Source: Nematopogon swammerdamellus (Eukaryota > Arthropoda > Insecta > Lepidoptera > Adelidae). Taken from it: DNA of 64,000 nt. Position numbers and translations under genes: made by a program. The DNA is taken from positions 1,488,001 to 1,552,000 of the forward strand of contig OX336341.1 in the NCBI GenBank assembly GCA_946902875.1, written 5' to 3'. Below are positions 43,684-55,249 of this stretch, in pieces (the stretch's first letter is position 1; each line of letters starts with the position of its first letter). Under the pieces are notes generated by a model. The model had not been told where the DNA came from. It saw only the letters and a program-made list of their open reading frames with translations, and did no database searches.

Positions 43684-43784
43684 GGAAGCAATAAAAAAAA
43701 AAAACCGCAGTTGCACTCCGGGAGTGCCGGCCGAAGTGAAAACAACACCGTAACATTGCTTAAAAAAAAAAATTATAATGTTAA

Positions 43785-43900
43785 ATTTAGTAGAACGGAC
43801 AGACATGCATTTTTTACGGAACCCTACATTCATTTTGCAAAACTTAGTAGAATGGACAGACATAAATGTGTTACGGAACCCTACTTTTATTATAAAATAA
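43785..43900. repeat. Two ~60-bp direct repeats
   Basis: TTAGTAGAACGGACAGACAT ... TACGGAACCCTAC is repeated once with changes. Confidence 0.75.
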
Positions 43901-43934
43901 CCGTCGGAGGACCTTGGTCCTAATCAAGTATTGT

Positions 43935-44155
43935 AACCGGTAAAATCTGGAACGCTCTCCTTGCCCATATAATCCCCCCCCCCCCCCCCCCCCCCCCCAA
44001 GTACAGTCTCGGGTCCTTCATGAGATGCGTGAATGGGCATCTGTCAGACCGGCATGGCATTCGCAACCTCCGCATACGACCGAATATCCATGGGCGTCGT
44101 TAGACACGTTATGGGGACACTTGACGAGGTCATATGTAACGCTTACAATAAAAAA
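43935..44155 (+). mobile_element. Non-LTR family F 3' end with C25 homopolymer
   Basis: CCGGTAAAATCTGGAACGCT encodes the TGKIWNAL remnant. A run of 25 C lies at 43974-43998, then the family F 3' block and an A-run at 44149. Confidence 0.78.
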
Positions 44156-44334
44156 AAAATTGCTCGCCCGATTGGCAAGATTTGAAAAAAAAAATCATAC
44201 ATAACAACAGATGCAATGACTTTTGAATTTTTGAAAATTTTTCAATAAATATTAATTATTTTGGCGCAACGATGGCTGGCTGAGTGTGAATGGACAGTGT
44301 GAACGCACTGCTGAACGGGACATGACAATAACAC

Positions 44335-44640
44335 CGGCCAAGTGCGAGTTGAACTAGCGCACCGAGGGTTCCGTATCGCCATGTCATGGTCAGCGCCACT
44401 CACGCCCTCTATGTATTAGTTAAAATTCTCCATACTCTTTTCGGTAGATGGCCCGCATACACTTTTTAGTTTCTTGTATGAGGACCCATACAATAACACA
44501 TATTCTGTGAAAATTTCGACGGGCTACTTATTAAGGTTCAAGAGATATAAGAGGGTTCCCTCGGACAGACAGACGGACAGACAGACAGACAGACGGCGTA
44601 GGCTTAGTAATAGGGTCCCGTACGACGGATAGATACCGAA
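44335..44640 (+). mobile_element. Family G repeat, near full length
   Basis: GGCCAAGTGCGAGTTGAACT, GGGTTCCGTATCGCCATGTC, (GACA)n and GATACCGAATCCTAAAA. Confidence 0.8.
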
Positions 44641-44651
44641 TCCTAAAAAAT

Positions 44652-44758
44652 GATGACGAACCATACTGAATATGCATATGTCTCAATGAAATATTGTTAA
44701 TGTTGTGTGTTCTTTATGGCGAAATAAATATCTGAATCTGAATCTGAATCTGAATCTG
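44652..44758 (+). mobile_element. Non-LTR element 3' end with (ATCTGA)4 tail
   Basis: GACGAACCATACTGAATATG, TTTATGGCGAAATAAATATC and the tail (TGAATC)n. Inverted mate at 13967-14050. Confidence 0.8.
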
Positions 44759-45104
44759 ACAGTGTAAAGAACTAACTTCTCAATGACAGGGCGGCTGTCC
44801 CCATTTATTCTAATAAAAAAACTTCCAATTCACTGGAACGTTTTAACGCATCGGAAAGTTTTATTTATATACTCTGGCGGTTCTGTGATTAGCTCGTCTA
44901 TCACTAAGTTTATCTGCCGACAATTAGTGAAAACCCCGTCGTTATAAAAGAGCATGTAGAACTTACAAAATTATTGAAGCGCCGGGGACTGTTGTAAAAT
45001 CAAAATTTATGACATACATAGTACTCGCCTTCTAGAGAAAAATAATGAATTTAAAAACATCTAATATTGAGAAATGGGAAGAAACAAAATGAAGTTAAAA
45101 AAAC

Positions 45105-45487
45105 CGGCCGAGTGCGAGTCGAACTCGCGCACCGAGGTTTCCGTATCGCCATGTCATGGTCAGCCTCACTCACGCCATCTATGGCGTGGTTTCTAATGCT
45201 TCATATTAGTTAAAATTTATGATTAGTTAAAATGCTTGGTTCTATTTTCGGTAGATGGCGCGCATGCACTTTTTAGTTTCTTGTATGGGGACCCCCGTGA
45301 ATTTTTCACTTTTTCTTATTTTTATTATGTGTTGTTTTATCGGCCATAAAACAACACATAATAAAAATGAAAATTTCAATGGGCTACCTATTACGGTTCA
45401 AGAGATACAGCCCTCGGACGGACAGACGGACAGACAGACAGACGGCGCGTAGGCTTAGTAATAGGGTGCCGTACGACGGATACGGAA
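45105..45487 (+). mobile_element. Family G repeat joined to a SINE
   Basis: CCGGCCGAGTGCGAGTCGAA to CCGTACGACGGATACGGAACC, then directly the family A body at 45488. Confidence 0.8.
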
Positions 45488-45665
45488 CCCGGCCGGGATA
45501 AACCCTACCACCTAGTAAGGTAAGAAGGCAAGAGACCTACAGTTTAACGTGGAATCCGAACGGCCAGCCTTCAACGGTCGAGCGGTCACCCATCCAAGAA
45601 CTGACCGCGCCCAGGGTTGCTTGATAACAGTCGACGGACCGCACCACTGAGCTATCGGACCTGAC
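45485..45665 (-). mobile_element. SINE family A, head half
   Basis: Body edge CCCGGCCGGGATAAACCCTA, 5S-like block complement CACCCATCCAAGAACTGACC and A-box complement ACCACTGAGCTATCGG. Confidence 0.8.
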
Positions 45666-46042
45666 ATTGCGATATTATTCTAACCCACCTGTTACTAGCC
45701 CATATATATTTTCAAAGACAGCAACAGCTCGGCGGCGGCCCCTACGTAACTACTTGCATAATGATATTTACCTATGTTTAAGAAACAAAAATAACTAAAT
45801 TCACCTATCTCCTAGGGCTCTTCATAATGTACGTTATTATCTCGGAAACGTATTTGCTGAAATAAACATATCTAGTGCCTAAGTATATTTGCGCAGACGA
45901 AAAGTAAATTGTTGGTTCAGCTGAGTAAAGAAATTTTGCTAGTTTCATTGATATTCCGCTATTCACTGTGTAAACTTACCAAATTATTGTAACGTATGAT
46001 CCAATTTTGAGCCTGTATTTAAGGCGAATCAGTAGAGCAGCG
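45666..46042. other. Non-coding stretch, nothing recognised
   Basis: AT-rich, unassigned. Confidence 0.3.
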
Positions 46043-46618
46043 GTTCCCAATTATTTTCGTCTACGGAACCCTAAATGATCGCCCTTCTGTTGGCGGAACC
46101 CCAAGTTAATTAAAAAAGTTAATTCGCTATTGTGAGCATAAAAACTAAATTTATGTGACCTATACCTAATTTTTACTACTAAATTGTTGGCAGATTATCA
46201 TGTTTTATTTGAATAGCAAGACTATAGTTTGAAAGCAGACTCGGGGCGAGGCAGCCACTCGACCCGAGGCCGCACAAGCGGAGATGCTGCCTCAACCTGA
46301 GGCACGCCGCGCCATGAGGCAAATTCGTTGCCTCGGGCCGAACCATTTTTTGTCGGTTTTTTGCCGCGCTCAAAGGGGCCTCAGTCCGAGGCGTGCACTT
46401 GGTCCGCAACGTGCCTCGAGACTATGCCTCAGAGTGAGCAGCCTCAGTTTTCTTCAAGTCGAGGCTGCTCGGTCTGAGTCTGCTCTAATGGACACGCAGC
46501 TACGTTTTTGATTAGGGAGAGCGTTTTGTGCTTTTTCCGGCTGTAACCCACGGAACCACGCTGTGACCCTTCCGCGGAACCCCAGGGTTGCGCGGAACAC
46601 CTTTTGGGAACCACTGCC
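46043..46618. mobile_element. hAT-like MITE, family Q, copy 1, with nested GC-rich MITE
   Basis: TIRs CAGCGGTTCCCAA / TTGGGAACCACTG; the 8-bp flanks are only partly alike. The interior matches 60850-61636 in reverse, apart from the insert at 46231-46487. Confidence 0.8.
46231..46487. mobile_element. Nested MITE with GAGGC/GCCTC inverted motifs
   Basis: Ends GCAGACTCGGGGCGAGGCAG and CGAGGCTGCTCGGTCTGAGTCTGC are imperfect TIRs. The inside is full of short inverted pairs such as CCTGAGGC and GAGGCAAATTCGTTGCCTC. Absent from the sister copy of the host element. Confidence 0.75.
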
Positions 46619-46639
46619 ATATAGAATTCATACATACAT

Positions 46640-46910
46640 ACCACACGCTGTATCTCGACAATCAGGGTAAGAATAGTAATCGGTGTTGTGCTGCAAGAAT
46701 ACTGGTAAATTACAGCACACATCAAGCAGCAAGTAAGGCAAGAAGACCCACCTGCTGCATGACTCGGTGGAAGTACCATGTCAAGGCGAGAGGTGGCTAT
46801 CCTGTCGCCTTTTAGCACGGCATCTCGTCCTTATCCTTTAGTCGCCTTTTACGACATGCACTGGGAGACGCAGTGGGGTTATTCTTTTTAAGTACCGGCC
46901 CCACACAGTA
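46640..46910 (-). mobile_element. Repeat family C, internally deleted
   Basis: CACGCTGTATCTCGACAATC to GTACCGGCCCCACACAGTA. Confidence 0.8.
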
Positions 46911-47650
46911 CCTTCCTTATAGATCTTAGAATTTTGAAGCGAAGAAATATCTCCATCAACCGCTTGTGCCGGCCTACTGCTGGACATTAGCCTCTCCCAA
47001 GGCACATCTTCCTCTCTTCTCATTCATGCACTCCCGATTGTCTTTTTAGGTCGCCTGCTCACCTCACTAGCTGGGGGCCGGGCGGCGTCCCACGCTACGT
47101 TTGCTTGTACGTGGTCTGTAGTTAAGTCGAGGTAAGGGAAGGGACCTACAATTTTACGTATCATTGCGCTCCAGTGCTGTGATCGCCTTAAGCCCTGAAG
47201 ATAGAATAACTGATATTCAGAAATAGGTTTCAGTTTGAGCACGTGCTGGCTGGGAGTTCGGCCGACATTTTCTTTCCTTTGTCGCAAAAAAAAAAAAACT
47301 CTTCCAATTCGTCTCTCCGCCGTACTCACAACAACGCGATGTGTGCGTAGTTCATCGCACAAAGGACTCATTTTAATAATGTGTTTTTGGCGAACTCACA
47401 CGAGACCTCAATTTCGCTTTCAACGTAATTGGATAGGCAATACGTCTGGCTATAAAGAGCTCTTTTACACGATGACAACATTCGCTTGAGCGGCAGTTCG
47501 GTCACGCAAGCGCGAGATGAAACGCGCTGACGTTACACGTTAACGTCGCTGTTTTACTCACTAAAGTGTCATAGAGGAACCGTGTGAAGTTAGCTTCGAT
47601 GCTGACTAGCCAATAAGTATCTCGTAGATTTTTTTTTAAGTAATATTAGG
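46911..47650. other. Non-LTR 3' remnant and unassigned DNA
   Basis: 46975-47110 (CCGGCCTACTGCTGGACATT and TGGGGGCCGGGCGGCGTCCC) is a non-LTR 3' remnant on the - strand. The rest has no recognised element. Confidence 0.45.
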
Positions 47651-47960
47651 TACCGTGTGGGGCCGGTACTTTAAAAGAATAGCCCCGTGTATGTCGTAAA
47701 AGGCGACTAAGGGATATGACTCCCTTCTTATATTACTAGGTGGTAGGGTTTAACCCGCCCGAGTTGGTACCACCGCACTGAATTTAAGGTCGGCCGAAAC
47801 GGCTATGTAAATGGTTTGTGTTTTCCGTCCAGTTCAGTGTAGCCGGCACGACCGAAGGGAAGCACTGACGTGGCACCAAGTTCACCCGGTGTTATGGGCT
47901 GACATCACGGATGTTGTAGGTGATGTAGCCAACCGTGTCAGTATACGATAAAAAAATACA
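47651..47960 (+). mobile_element. SINE C/A chimera, with C head
   Basis: TACCGTGTGGGGCCGGTACT, a small deletion after AATAGCCCC, junction at GATATGACTCCCTTCTTATA, complete A body. Confidence 0.88.
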
Positions 47961-48009
47961 TCAAGTTGGAACACTTTGGAACACATTAGCCTCGTTTGCG
48001 TTTGCTGCA

Positions 48010-48320
48010 GTCGGGTAAAACCGGCCAAGTGCGAGTCGGACTCGCGCACCGAGTTTGCACTATAATCACACCAAGTTTGACCTTTGTATACATTACCGTT
48101 TTCCGATAGAGCAAAATAAAAAAAAACACGTTTAAAACACGTTTTTTGTTAAGAATATCCCTTTAATTATTTTTTTTTAAATTATTATTTGTTATTATAT
48201 TCTCCATAATAATACGATGAAAATTCCACGACTACCTAATACGGTTCAAAATAAATAATTGCCCCTTAACAGTAGGACAGACGGACGGACGGAGAGACAA
48301 ACGGCGTAACAGGGTCCCGT
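48010..48320 (+). mobile_element. Family G repeat
   Basis: AAACCGGCCAAGTGCGAGTC to AACAGGGTCCCGTACAG. Confidence 0.78.
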
Positions 48321-48762
48321 ACAGCTTGGAAACGCAGGTTCTCAATTCGGAAATTATTGTCGTCTAAAAGCGCCCTAAAGTGAACGAAAATAATATTTCC
48401 GAAATTAGTCTGACGCGACACAAGACGGAGCTTGGAACAGGGAAGTCTTGAGATCAAAGACGCGGGTTCCGGTAATATTCCGGAGCTACCCACTTGATGC
48501 GGTAATAAACTGTTGACATTTTGGAAGGATATTATTATTAAAGTTCACACAAAAAAAATCTAAATTTATATATCGTGGAATATACGTGCTCAAAATAATA
48601 AATTCGGTTAATAATCAAATGGTTGGTATCATTTTCGTCGTTGTTTTCATAAAACTAAACTAATAATTTAAATTAAAACTAAGTATTACAGTACAAAAAT
48701 GGTTCTCCATTTCGAGCGTTTCATCGTCCCAGCCTAGAACGATAAAAAATTTGTCCCAGCGG
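48321..48762. other. Non-coding stretch, nothing recognised
   Basis: The last ~100 bp are probably the 3' tail of the - strand fragment at 48763. Confidence 0.35.
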
Positions 48763-48800
48763 TACCCAGCACACCGGCTGCGTTGCCCCTCTGAATTTCG
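48763..48800 (-). mobile_element. Retroelement C-terminal fragment (QRGNAAGVLGT)
   Basis: The - strand reads QRGNAAGVLGTAG. Minimal remnant. Confidence 0.55.
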
Positions 48801-48859
48801 AGGCTAATTCGCCGTACAAGATAGGCCCTGGCACGTGGGTTATCAGACTTGTCGACAAG

Positions 48860-49157
48860 TGGGGCCGGTACTTTAAAAGAATAGCCCCACTGCATCTCTC
48901 CCCGTGTATGTCGTAAAAGGCGACTGAGGGATGTGACTCCCTTCTTATATTATTAGGTGGTAGGGTTTAACCCGCCCGGGTTGATAACACCGCACTGAAT
49001 GAAAGGTCGGTCGAAACGGTTATGTAAATAGTTTGTGTTTTCCGTCCAGTTCAGTGTAGCCGGCACGACCGAAGGGAAGCACTGACACGGCACCAAGTTG
49101 ACCCGGCGTTATGGGCTGACATCACGGTTGTTGTAGGTGACGTAGCCAACCGTGTAT
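48860..49157 (+). mobile_element. SINE C/A chimera, with C head
   Basis: GTGGGGCCGGTACTTTAAAA, ATCTCTCCCCGTGTATGTCG, junction GATGTGACTCCCTTCTTATA. The 3' tail is cut at CCAACCGTGT. Confidence 0.88.
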
Positions 49158-49704
49158 AATATATCGACAAGCCCAGTTTGTCGATGTATTATTATTTTGC
49201 ATTTATTTAAATTAGCGTGTGACCGTAGCCACAAGGGATCAATCAACCGGTCTGACGGTAGGAGACCTCTGACGGCTTAACCTTGGTTCCGTGGCAACAG
49301 GGAAGGGGGGCTCGTGTGGGACGCAACATTCGTCGACACACCAGCACCGACCCACATTCCACTTTCCTCCCGTTCGGCAGCGGCGCCGGCGGCGGCGCGC
49401 GGGGCGGCGTAAATTTTAAACTAAATTAAAAATAAAATTAAACATGATTTTAGTTTTAATTTGTATTATAGTTTAATTTATTCTTGTTTAGAGTATATCG
49501 TTCAATTGATATTTATCTACGCGAAATTTTCTATCTTTTTTATTAATGTATTGCTAGTTCGTGTGGCCGACTTACCTACGTCAAGTAAGCAAGTACCGTT
49601 GTCTCTGCTTATCCCACTGGGAAACAGGCGTGACGCTGTGTATGTATGTACTCATACATATATATGTATATGTAGGTACCCAAACTTGCAAATATAACTT
49701 ATTA
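49158..49704. other. Non-coding stretch with GC-rich patch
   Basis: GGCGCCGGCGGCGGCGCGCG lies at 49381-49401 in unique-looking DNA; no gene signal. Confidence 0.35.
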
Positions 49705-49790
49705 GATGAAGGAAAACACTGACATGGCACCTAAGTTCACCCGGTTTATGGGCTGACATCACGGATGTCTCAGTTTCCATAGAAAATCAA
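49705..49790 (+). mobile_element. SINE family A, tail fragment
   Basis: ACTGACATGGCACCTAAGTT, TATGGGCTGACATCACGGAT. Confidence 0.65.
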
Positions 49791-49904
49791 CGCCGCCGGC
49801 GGTATTACCGTTTTTTTTTAATATTTTATTCTGTTTGTATACAAAAAACGTGAAATTAAATCAATAAAATAATAATATACACACAATACATATTTTACGG
49901 TATC

Positions 49905-50235
49905 GTGTGGGGCCGGTACTTAAAAAGAATAGCCCCACTGCATCTCTCCCCGTGCATGTCGTAAAAGGCGACTAAGGGATAAGGGCAAGATGGCGTGCTA
50001 AAGGTCGACGGGCTCGCCACCTCTCACCTTGGCATGGTACTTCCACCGAGTCATGCAGCAGGTGGGTCTTCGTGCCTTACTTGCTGCTTTATCGATTGAA
50101 TCTTGTTCGAATACTTTGCGAAACGTGGTGGTCGGTGTTGTGCTGTAATTTACCAGAGTTCTTGCAGCACAACACCGATTACTCTGCTTACCCCGATTTT
50201 CGGGATTCAGCGTGTGTGATATGTATGTGTGTACA
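49905..50235 (+). mobile_element. Repeat family C, full-length reference copy
   Basis: CGTGTGGGGCCGGTACTTAA, GTCGTAAAAGGCGACTAAGG, CTTGCTGCTTTATCGATTGA, GGTGTTGTGCTGTAATTTAC and CGGGATTCAGCGTGTGTGAT in order. Confidence 0.85.
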
Positions 50236-50324
50236 TATTTTAAACCCAAGCTTGTTTTGGAATTTAGAAATGTTTCCACTCAATTTGGCCACTCAACTCT
50301 TCTCTCGTGAGTGTTACTGCAACT

Positions 50325-50500
50325 TTTTTTTTCATGTAATCAGGTATGGGTGGCTGAGTCGGAGAGGCCAAAGCACATGCTTCGACCAGCCACCTCCTAG
50401 AAGGTAGGTGCCATATCGTAGACTACCCTGAATTGCTGGCAATACTGGACTAGAGAGGAGAACACAAACGAGACTGCTATGCAGCCAACTATACGTGCCT
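50325..50500 (-). mobile_element. SINE family B, tail and part of body
   Basis: TCATGTAATCAGGTATGGGT, GAAGGTAGGTGCCATATCG. Confidence 0.75.
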
Positions 50501-50969
50501 GTCATTTGGCTTCAGAAATCTACAGAAAAGTGTAAGGACAATATTCGCCGGAAGAACTCTAGATACTTAGTAAAACGTTTGTGCTTTCCAATCATTATTT
50601 CTGACATTTTCCACGGTTTGATTTATTTTAATACATTTTCGTCGTGGAAAAGGTTAAATTAGAACAAAGTAGGAAATACGAGTATATTTATAGAAACTAT
50701 AAAAAAATCTGCTCTTAAAAATATATTGAGAAGAATTATTATAATGTTCTTCAAAAAAACACAACATAATAAAACTCAAGCGTTCAGTAGCAGACAACTA
50801 GAACGTTCTGATGAAGGAACATTAATTTTCAAGTGTCTCGACTGACGACTAGATTCATTAATTATTATCAGATCAGACTCAGGCGTTATAAAACTAAACT
50901 GGGTTGGGGTATAATCATAATTTAGCGAGGTATGAGGTTATGTAAAAGATATAACGTATTTCAACCCGT
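50501..50969. other. Non-coding stretch, nothing recognised
   Basis: AT-rich, unassigned. Confidence 0.3.
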
Positions 50970-51125
50970 TTATGTCGTAAAAGGCGACTAAGGAATAAGG
51001 ACAAGATGCCATGCATAAGGGCGACAGGCTAGCCACCTGTCACCTTGGCATAGTCCTTCCGCCGAGTCTTGTAGCAGGTGGGTTCTTCGTGCCTTATACT
51101 TGCTGCTTGATAGTTATCTTGTTTG
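50970..51125 (+). mobile_element. Repeat family C, middle part
   Basis: TATGTCGTAAAAGGCGACTA to GCTTGATAGTTATCTTGTTT. It ends just before the minisatellite. Confidence 0.75.
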
Positions 51126-51142
51126 AATACCTTATATTATAA

Positions 51143-52638
51143 CGTAACGCGGATGTCCGCTCGGCGTAGCACTGCTACGAGGTTCGTAGACCAGCATGAA
51201 ATATTGTAGCGCGTGCTAGGCGCGGTGAGGTGGTGGTGTGCGGTGGTGGTGGCGTAGCGTGGAAGTCCGCTCGGCGTAGGACTGCTACGAGGTTCGTAGA
51301 CCAGCATGAAATATCGTAGCGCGTGCTAGGCGCACTGAGGTGGTGGTGTGCGGTGGTGGTGGTGGCGTAGCGCGGAAGTCCGCTCGGCGTAGCACTGCTA
51401 CGAGGTTTGTAGACCAGCATGAAATATTGTAGCGCGTGCTAGGCGCGGTGAGGTGGTGGTGTGCGGTGGTGGTGTGCGGTGGTGGTGGTGGCGTAGCGTG
51501 GAAGTCCGATCGGCGTAGGACTGCTACGAGGTTCGTAGACCAGCATGAAATATCGTAGCGCGTGCTAGGCGCGCTGAGGTGGTGGTGTGCGGTGGTGGTG
51601 TGCGGTGGTGGTGGTGGCGTAGCGTGGAAGTCCGCTCGGCGTAGCACTGCTACGAGGTTCGTAGACCAGCATGAAATATCGTAGCGCGTGCTAGGCGCGG
51701 TGAGGTGGTGGTGTGCGGTGGTGGTGTGCAGTGGTGGTGGTGGCGTAGCGTGGAAGTCCGCTCGGCGTAGGACTGCTACGAGGTTCGTAGACCAGCATGA
51801 AATATCGTAGCGCGTGCTAGGCGCCGTGAGGTGGTGGTGTGCGGTGGTGGTGGTGGCGTAGCGTGGAAGTCCGCTCGGCGTAGCACTGCTACGAGGTTCG
51901 TAGACCAGCATGAAATATCGTAGCACGTGCTAGGCGCGGTGAGGTGGTGGTGTGCGGTGGTGGTGGTGGCGTAGCGAGGAAGTCCGCTCGGCGTCGCACT
52001 GCTACGAGGTTCGTAGACCAGATTGAAATATCGTAGCGCGTGCTAGGCGCGGTGAGGTGGTGGTGTGCGGTGGTGGTGGCGTAGCGCGGAAGTCCGCTCG
52101 GCGTAGTACTGCTACGAGGTTCGTAGACCAGCATGAAATAACGTAGCGCGTTCTAGGCGCCGTGAGGTGGTGGTTTTCGGTGGTGGTGGCGTAGCGAGGA
52201 AGTCCGCTCGGCGTCGCACTGCTACGAGGTTCGTAGACCAGATTGAAATATCGTAGCGCGTGCTAGGCGCGGTGAGGTGGTGGTGTGCGGTGGTGGTGGC
52301 GTAGCGCGGAAGTCCGCTCGGCGTAGTACTGCTACGAGGTTCGTAGACCAGCATGAAATACCGTAGCGCGTGCTAGGCGCGGTGAGGTGGTGGTGTGCGG
52401 TGGTGGTGGCGTAGCGCGGAAGTCCGCTCGGCGTAGTACTGCTACGAGGTTCGTAGACCAGCATGAAATACCGTAGCGCGTGCTAGGCGCGGTGAGGTGG
52501 TGGTGTGCGGTGGTGGTGGCGTAGCGCGGAAGTCCGCTCGGCGTAGTACTGCTACGAGGTTCGTAGACCAGCATGAAATACCGTAGCGCGTGCTAGGCGC
52601 CGTGAGGTGGTGGTTTTCGGTGGTGGTGGCGTAGCGCG
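51143..52638. repeat. 13-unit minisatellite, 110-126 bp per unit
   Basis: Each unit carries GGAAGTCCGCTCGGCGTAG, the 7-bp-arm hairpin CGTAGCACTGCTACG, GAGGTTCGTAGACCAGCATG, TATCGTAGCGCGTGCTAGGC and a (GGT)n block with GTGTGCGGTGG. Spacing is 110 bp in the right half and 110-126 bp in the left, where extra GGTGGTGGTGTGC blocks occur. The - strand frames (LVYEPRSSTTPSGLPRYATT...) come from the repeat and have no start, splice or family support. Confidence 0.95.
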
Positions 52639-52945
52639 AACCAGGATGATTATATTTTTCGAACATTACCAGAAGTGAAAACTAAATTTATTCATCATCG
52701 TAAATTTTTTTTTTTGTTTTTTGTTTGTGAACAAAATTGTCAAAACATACATAATCATAAAAACTTCTTTCTTCTTCATCTTCTTAGTGCTCACCTACAT
52801 ATATAAAGAACCTCTATGCAAAATTTCATGCTTTTAGACTAACCGGTTTATGCTGTGCGTTATCTATCAGTCAGTGCTAAAAATTTATTAAGTAGATATA
52901 ATATATACCTACGACTATTGCGTGTACCCTCGATATATTAAAACT
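52639..52945. other. Non-coding stretch, nothing recognised
   Basis: AT-rich. Confidence 0.3.
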
Positions 52946-53313
52946 TCTAATAATAAATCTGTAAGGAATGGTCATAGAGTAAGTTACTTTGTTTTATGAG
53001 ATATTAAGTTTGTGGACTATGTATGATACTTAGACCATATTGACGATTTTTAGAAATCTTTTCTGTATGTATATAATATGTATGTTCCTCCATAACTCTT
53101 AAACCGATCAACCGAATTCGATTAAACTTAGTACAAGCACATTTAGCTATAAGTGACACAGGATAGGCTAAATAAAATTCAGTTCCGGTTACGCTAAGAT
53201 GTGCTTCTCATACAAACCGAATTGTTCCGCGCGCCAAAATAAATGTACAGGCTTACTCACTTTCTTCTTTTAAATACGAGTTTCACGCGAGAGAAGCCGC
53301 GGGCAAAAGCTAG
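52946..53313 (+). mobile_element. Non-autonomous Helitron-like element, family P
   Basis: Starts TCTAATAATAAATCTGTAAG and ends AAGCCGCGGGCAAAAGCTAG followed by T. Matches 22952-23342 inverted. Confidence 0.83.
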
Positions 53314-53784
53314 TCTAAAATAAAACTAATCAAATAAAAATAAAGACAACATTAGTACATAGCTAGGCTTAGCCAGGCTCTCCGGATAAATCCCAAGTAA
53401 TAGTGGACCGAAAACAATCCGAAAGCTGCTTCAAACTTTATAGAGGCCCAAAGTTTCGGCTAAAAGCACGCACGGACTCGCCGCCGAAAAGTTAATGTTA
53501 TCTAACTCTCTCTCTCTCCCAATTTAGAACCGAAGTGAACAATTCCGAACAGATGTTAATTCAGACGATATTAATCCATTTGCAAAACGGTTGAGTTGAA
53601 ATGTTTCTGGGGGAATTGGCGAACAAATTGGATCTTAGGGGCTTTGTTGTTCGCTCAAAATTATTCCGGGAAAACTGATGGCTCGGAGGAGGCTGCCTTG
53701 CCTACCTGGAATTATTCATGTTTCGAACCACACAGAGCACTAAGACTAGGGACCACATATCGGCGTGACTCTGGTCTGAGTACT
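53314..53784. other. Non-coding stretch, nothing recognised
   Basis: The + frame 53596-53901 enters a family C copy and is not credible as a gene. Confidence 0.3.
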
Positions 53785-53985
53785 TTTACATACCATACGC
53801 TGTATCTAGACAATCGGGGTGAGCAGATGATCGGTATTGTGCTGCAAGAACTCTGGAAAATCACAGAGCAACACCGATCACCACGTTTAGCAAAGTATTA
53901 GGGCAAGGCAACTATTAAGCAGCAAGTAAGGAACGAAGACCCACCTGCTGGGTGATTCTGCATTAGTCGCCTTTTACGACAAGGA
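53785..53985 (-). mobile_element. Repeat family C, partial
   Basis: CATACGCTGTATCTAGACAA to AGTCGCCTTTTACGACA. Confidence 0.75.
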
Positions 53986-54190
53986 CGTAGGTAATAAATG
54001 GATAACCCCTTAGTTGCATCCCTAGGGTCAGTTGTCGGTGGGTCGCGTACTGATGAGGCAGTAAAAAATTCGTTCCAATACAAATAGCAAGAATCCAGAG
54101 TTTGGTAAGGCAAAGTTTACAGTTTCAATACTGTGGCAATGTTCAATTTTTTTTTCCATAAAAAAAAATTGAATAGAGAACCCAGAAAAT

Positions 54191-54365
54191 CTATACATAT
54201 AATAAAATCGTAAATGCAAAAAATCGGTACATTGAATATTTCTAAAAAACGCCAACAATGATTAAAATTTGTAAATGGTGTTAGAACAGTAAATTTGTAT
54301 TTATTTGTCTGTTTGCCTGCACGTGCATCACGCAAAAACCACTGAACATAATGACAGTGTGTATG
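54191..54365 (+). mobile_element. Helitron-like 5' end fragment
   Basis: TCTATACATATAATAAAATC is the 5' start also found inverted at 60121. ATCACGCAAAAACCACTGAA follows. Confidence 0.65.
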
Positions 54366-54867
54366 CCTGAAAACATAACATAAAAAAATATATATATATA
54401 TAAAAATATATGTAAATATTTGAAACAACATATTGAAATATATTTTATCATTTTCCAGTTGGTAATAGGTTTTTAATATTAAAGAATTTTTTTTATTGTA
54501 TACCTATACACTTAAGGTAACTTATACACTAAAGGTTAATTGTGCCATCGATGTACATCAGCTGTGTAAGTTTAGTTTCTGTTCCCAACTAAGTGTCAAC
54601 TTAATATCTTATTTATGAAGTACAATTTCCAAGTACTAGTGCCCGCCCAACTTATTATCATAGTTCTCTGCTGGTGAAAGAAATTACAATTGAGATATTA
54701 CACAGCTACACAACCAATGAAAAAATACTTTTTACCGATAAGGAAGTTTCCCAATATTGAAGTGTTATACTACTCGAAGGCAATCATTAAAACTATTTTT
54801 TATTTCAAATCATACAAAAATTAAAAATTTAAATTGAAAATAAAAATTGATAGAAATATTCAAAACT
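54366..54867. other. Non-coding AT-rich stretch
   Basis: (TA)n at 54390-54400; nothing else recognised. Confidence 0.3.
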
Positions 54868-55240
54868 GGTGACCGTGGGAAGGAAAACGGGGTGTGGGAA
54901 GACCACCCGCCTGGTGGGACGGCGACATCAAGCACGTCGGAGGAAAACTCGACTTTTACTTTTTTGTTATATTTGGTTAGATTTTAAATAATTTCCCAAA
55001 GTCAGTCAGTCAGCATGTAAGCAATCACTGCTGGACATACGCCTCTCCAATTTTCCTCCAGTCCGGCCTTCAGCGGTACGGAACCATTGCTTTCCGCCGA
55101 CGTACTTGATGTCGTCGTCCCACCTGGCATGTGGTCTTCCCACACTCCGTTTTCATGTCCAGGGCCGCCAGTGTAGGACAGGGTTACTCCAGCGGTCGCC
55201 ATCTCTTCGGCTAACATGCCCATCCCACTGCCAAAATGTA
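54868..55240. mobile_element. Two inverted non-LTR 3' remnants
   Basis: 54868-54955 reads GRPPAWWDGDIKHVGG on the + strand. 55010-55240 reads WDDDIKYVGGKQWF and GGKLERRMSSSD on the - strand. Both belong to the common insect endonuclease-reverse transcriptase type with GRPxxRWxDDI near the 3' end. Confidence 0.65.
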
Positions 55241-55249
55241 CCAAAACTA

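Noticed and set aside
51143..52638. CRISPR-like array
   Set aside because: Eukaryotic DNA, ~110-bp units without short repeat/unique spacer alternation.
51175..52666. Series of 74-213-codon frames on the - strand (LVYEPRSSTTPSG-type)
   Set aside because: Produced by the minisatellite; most units are 110 bp, not a multiple of three, so the frame is not maintained, and no splice sites or family support exist.
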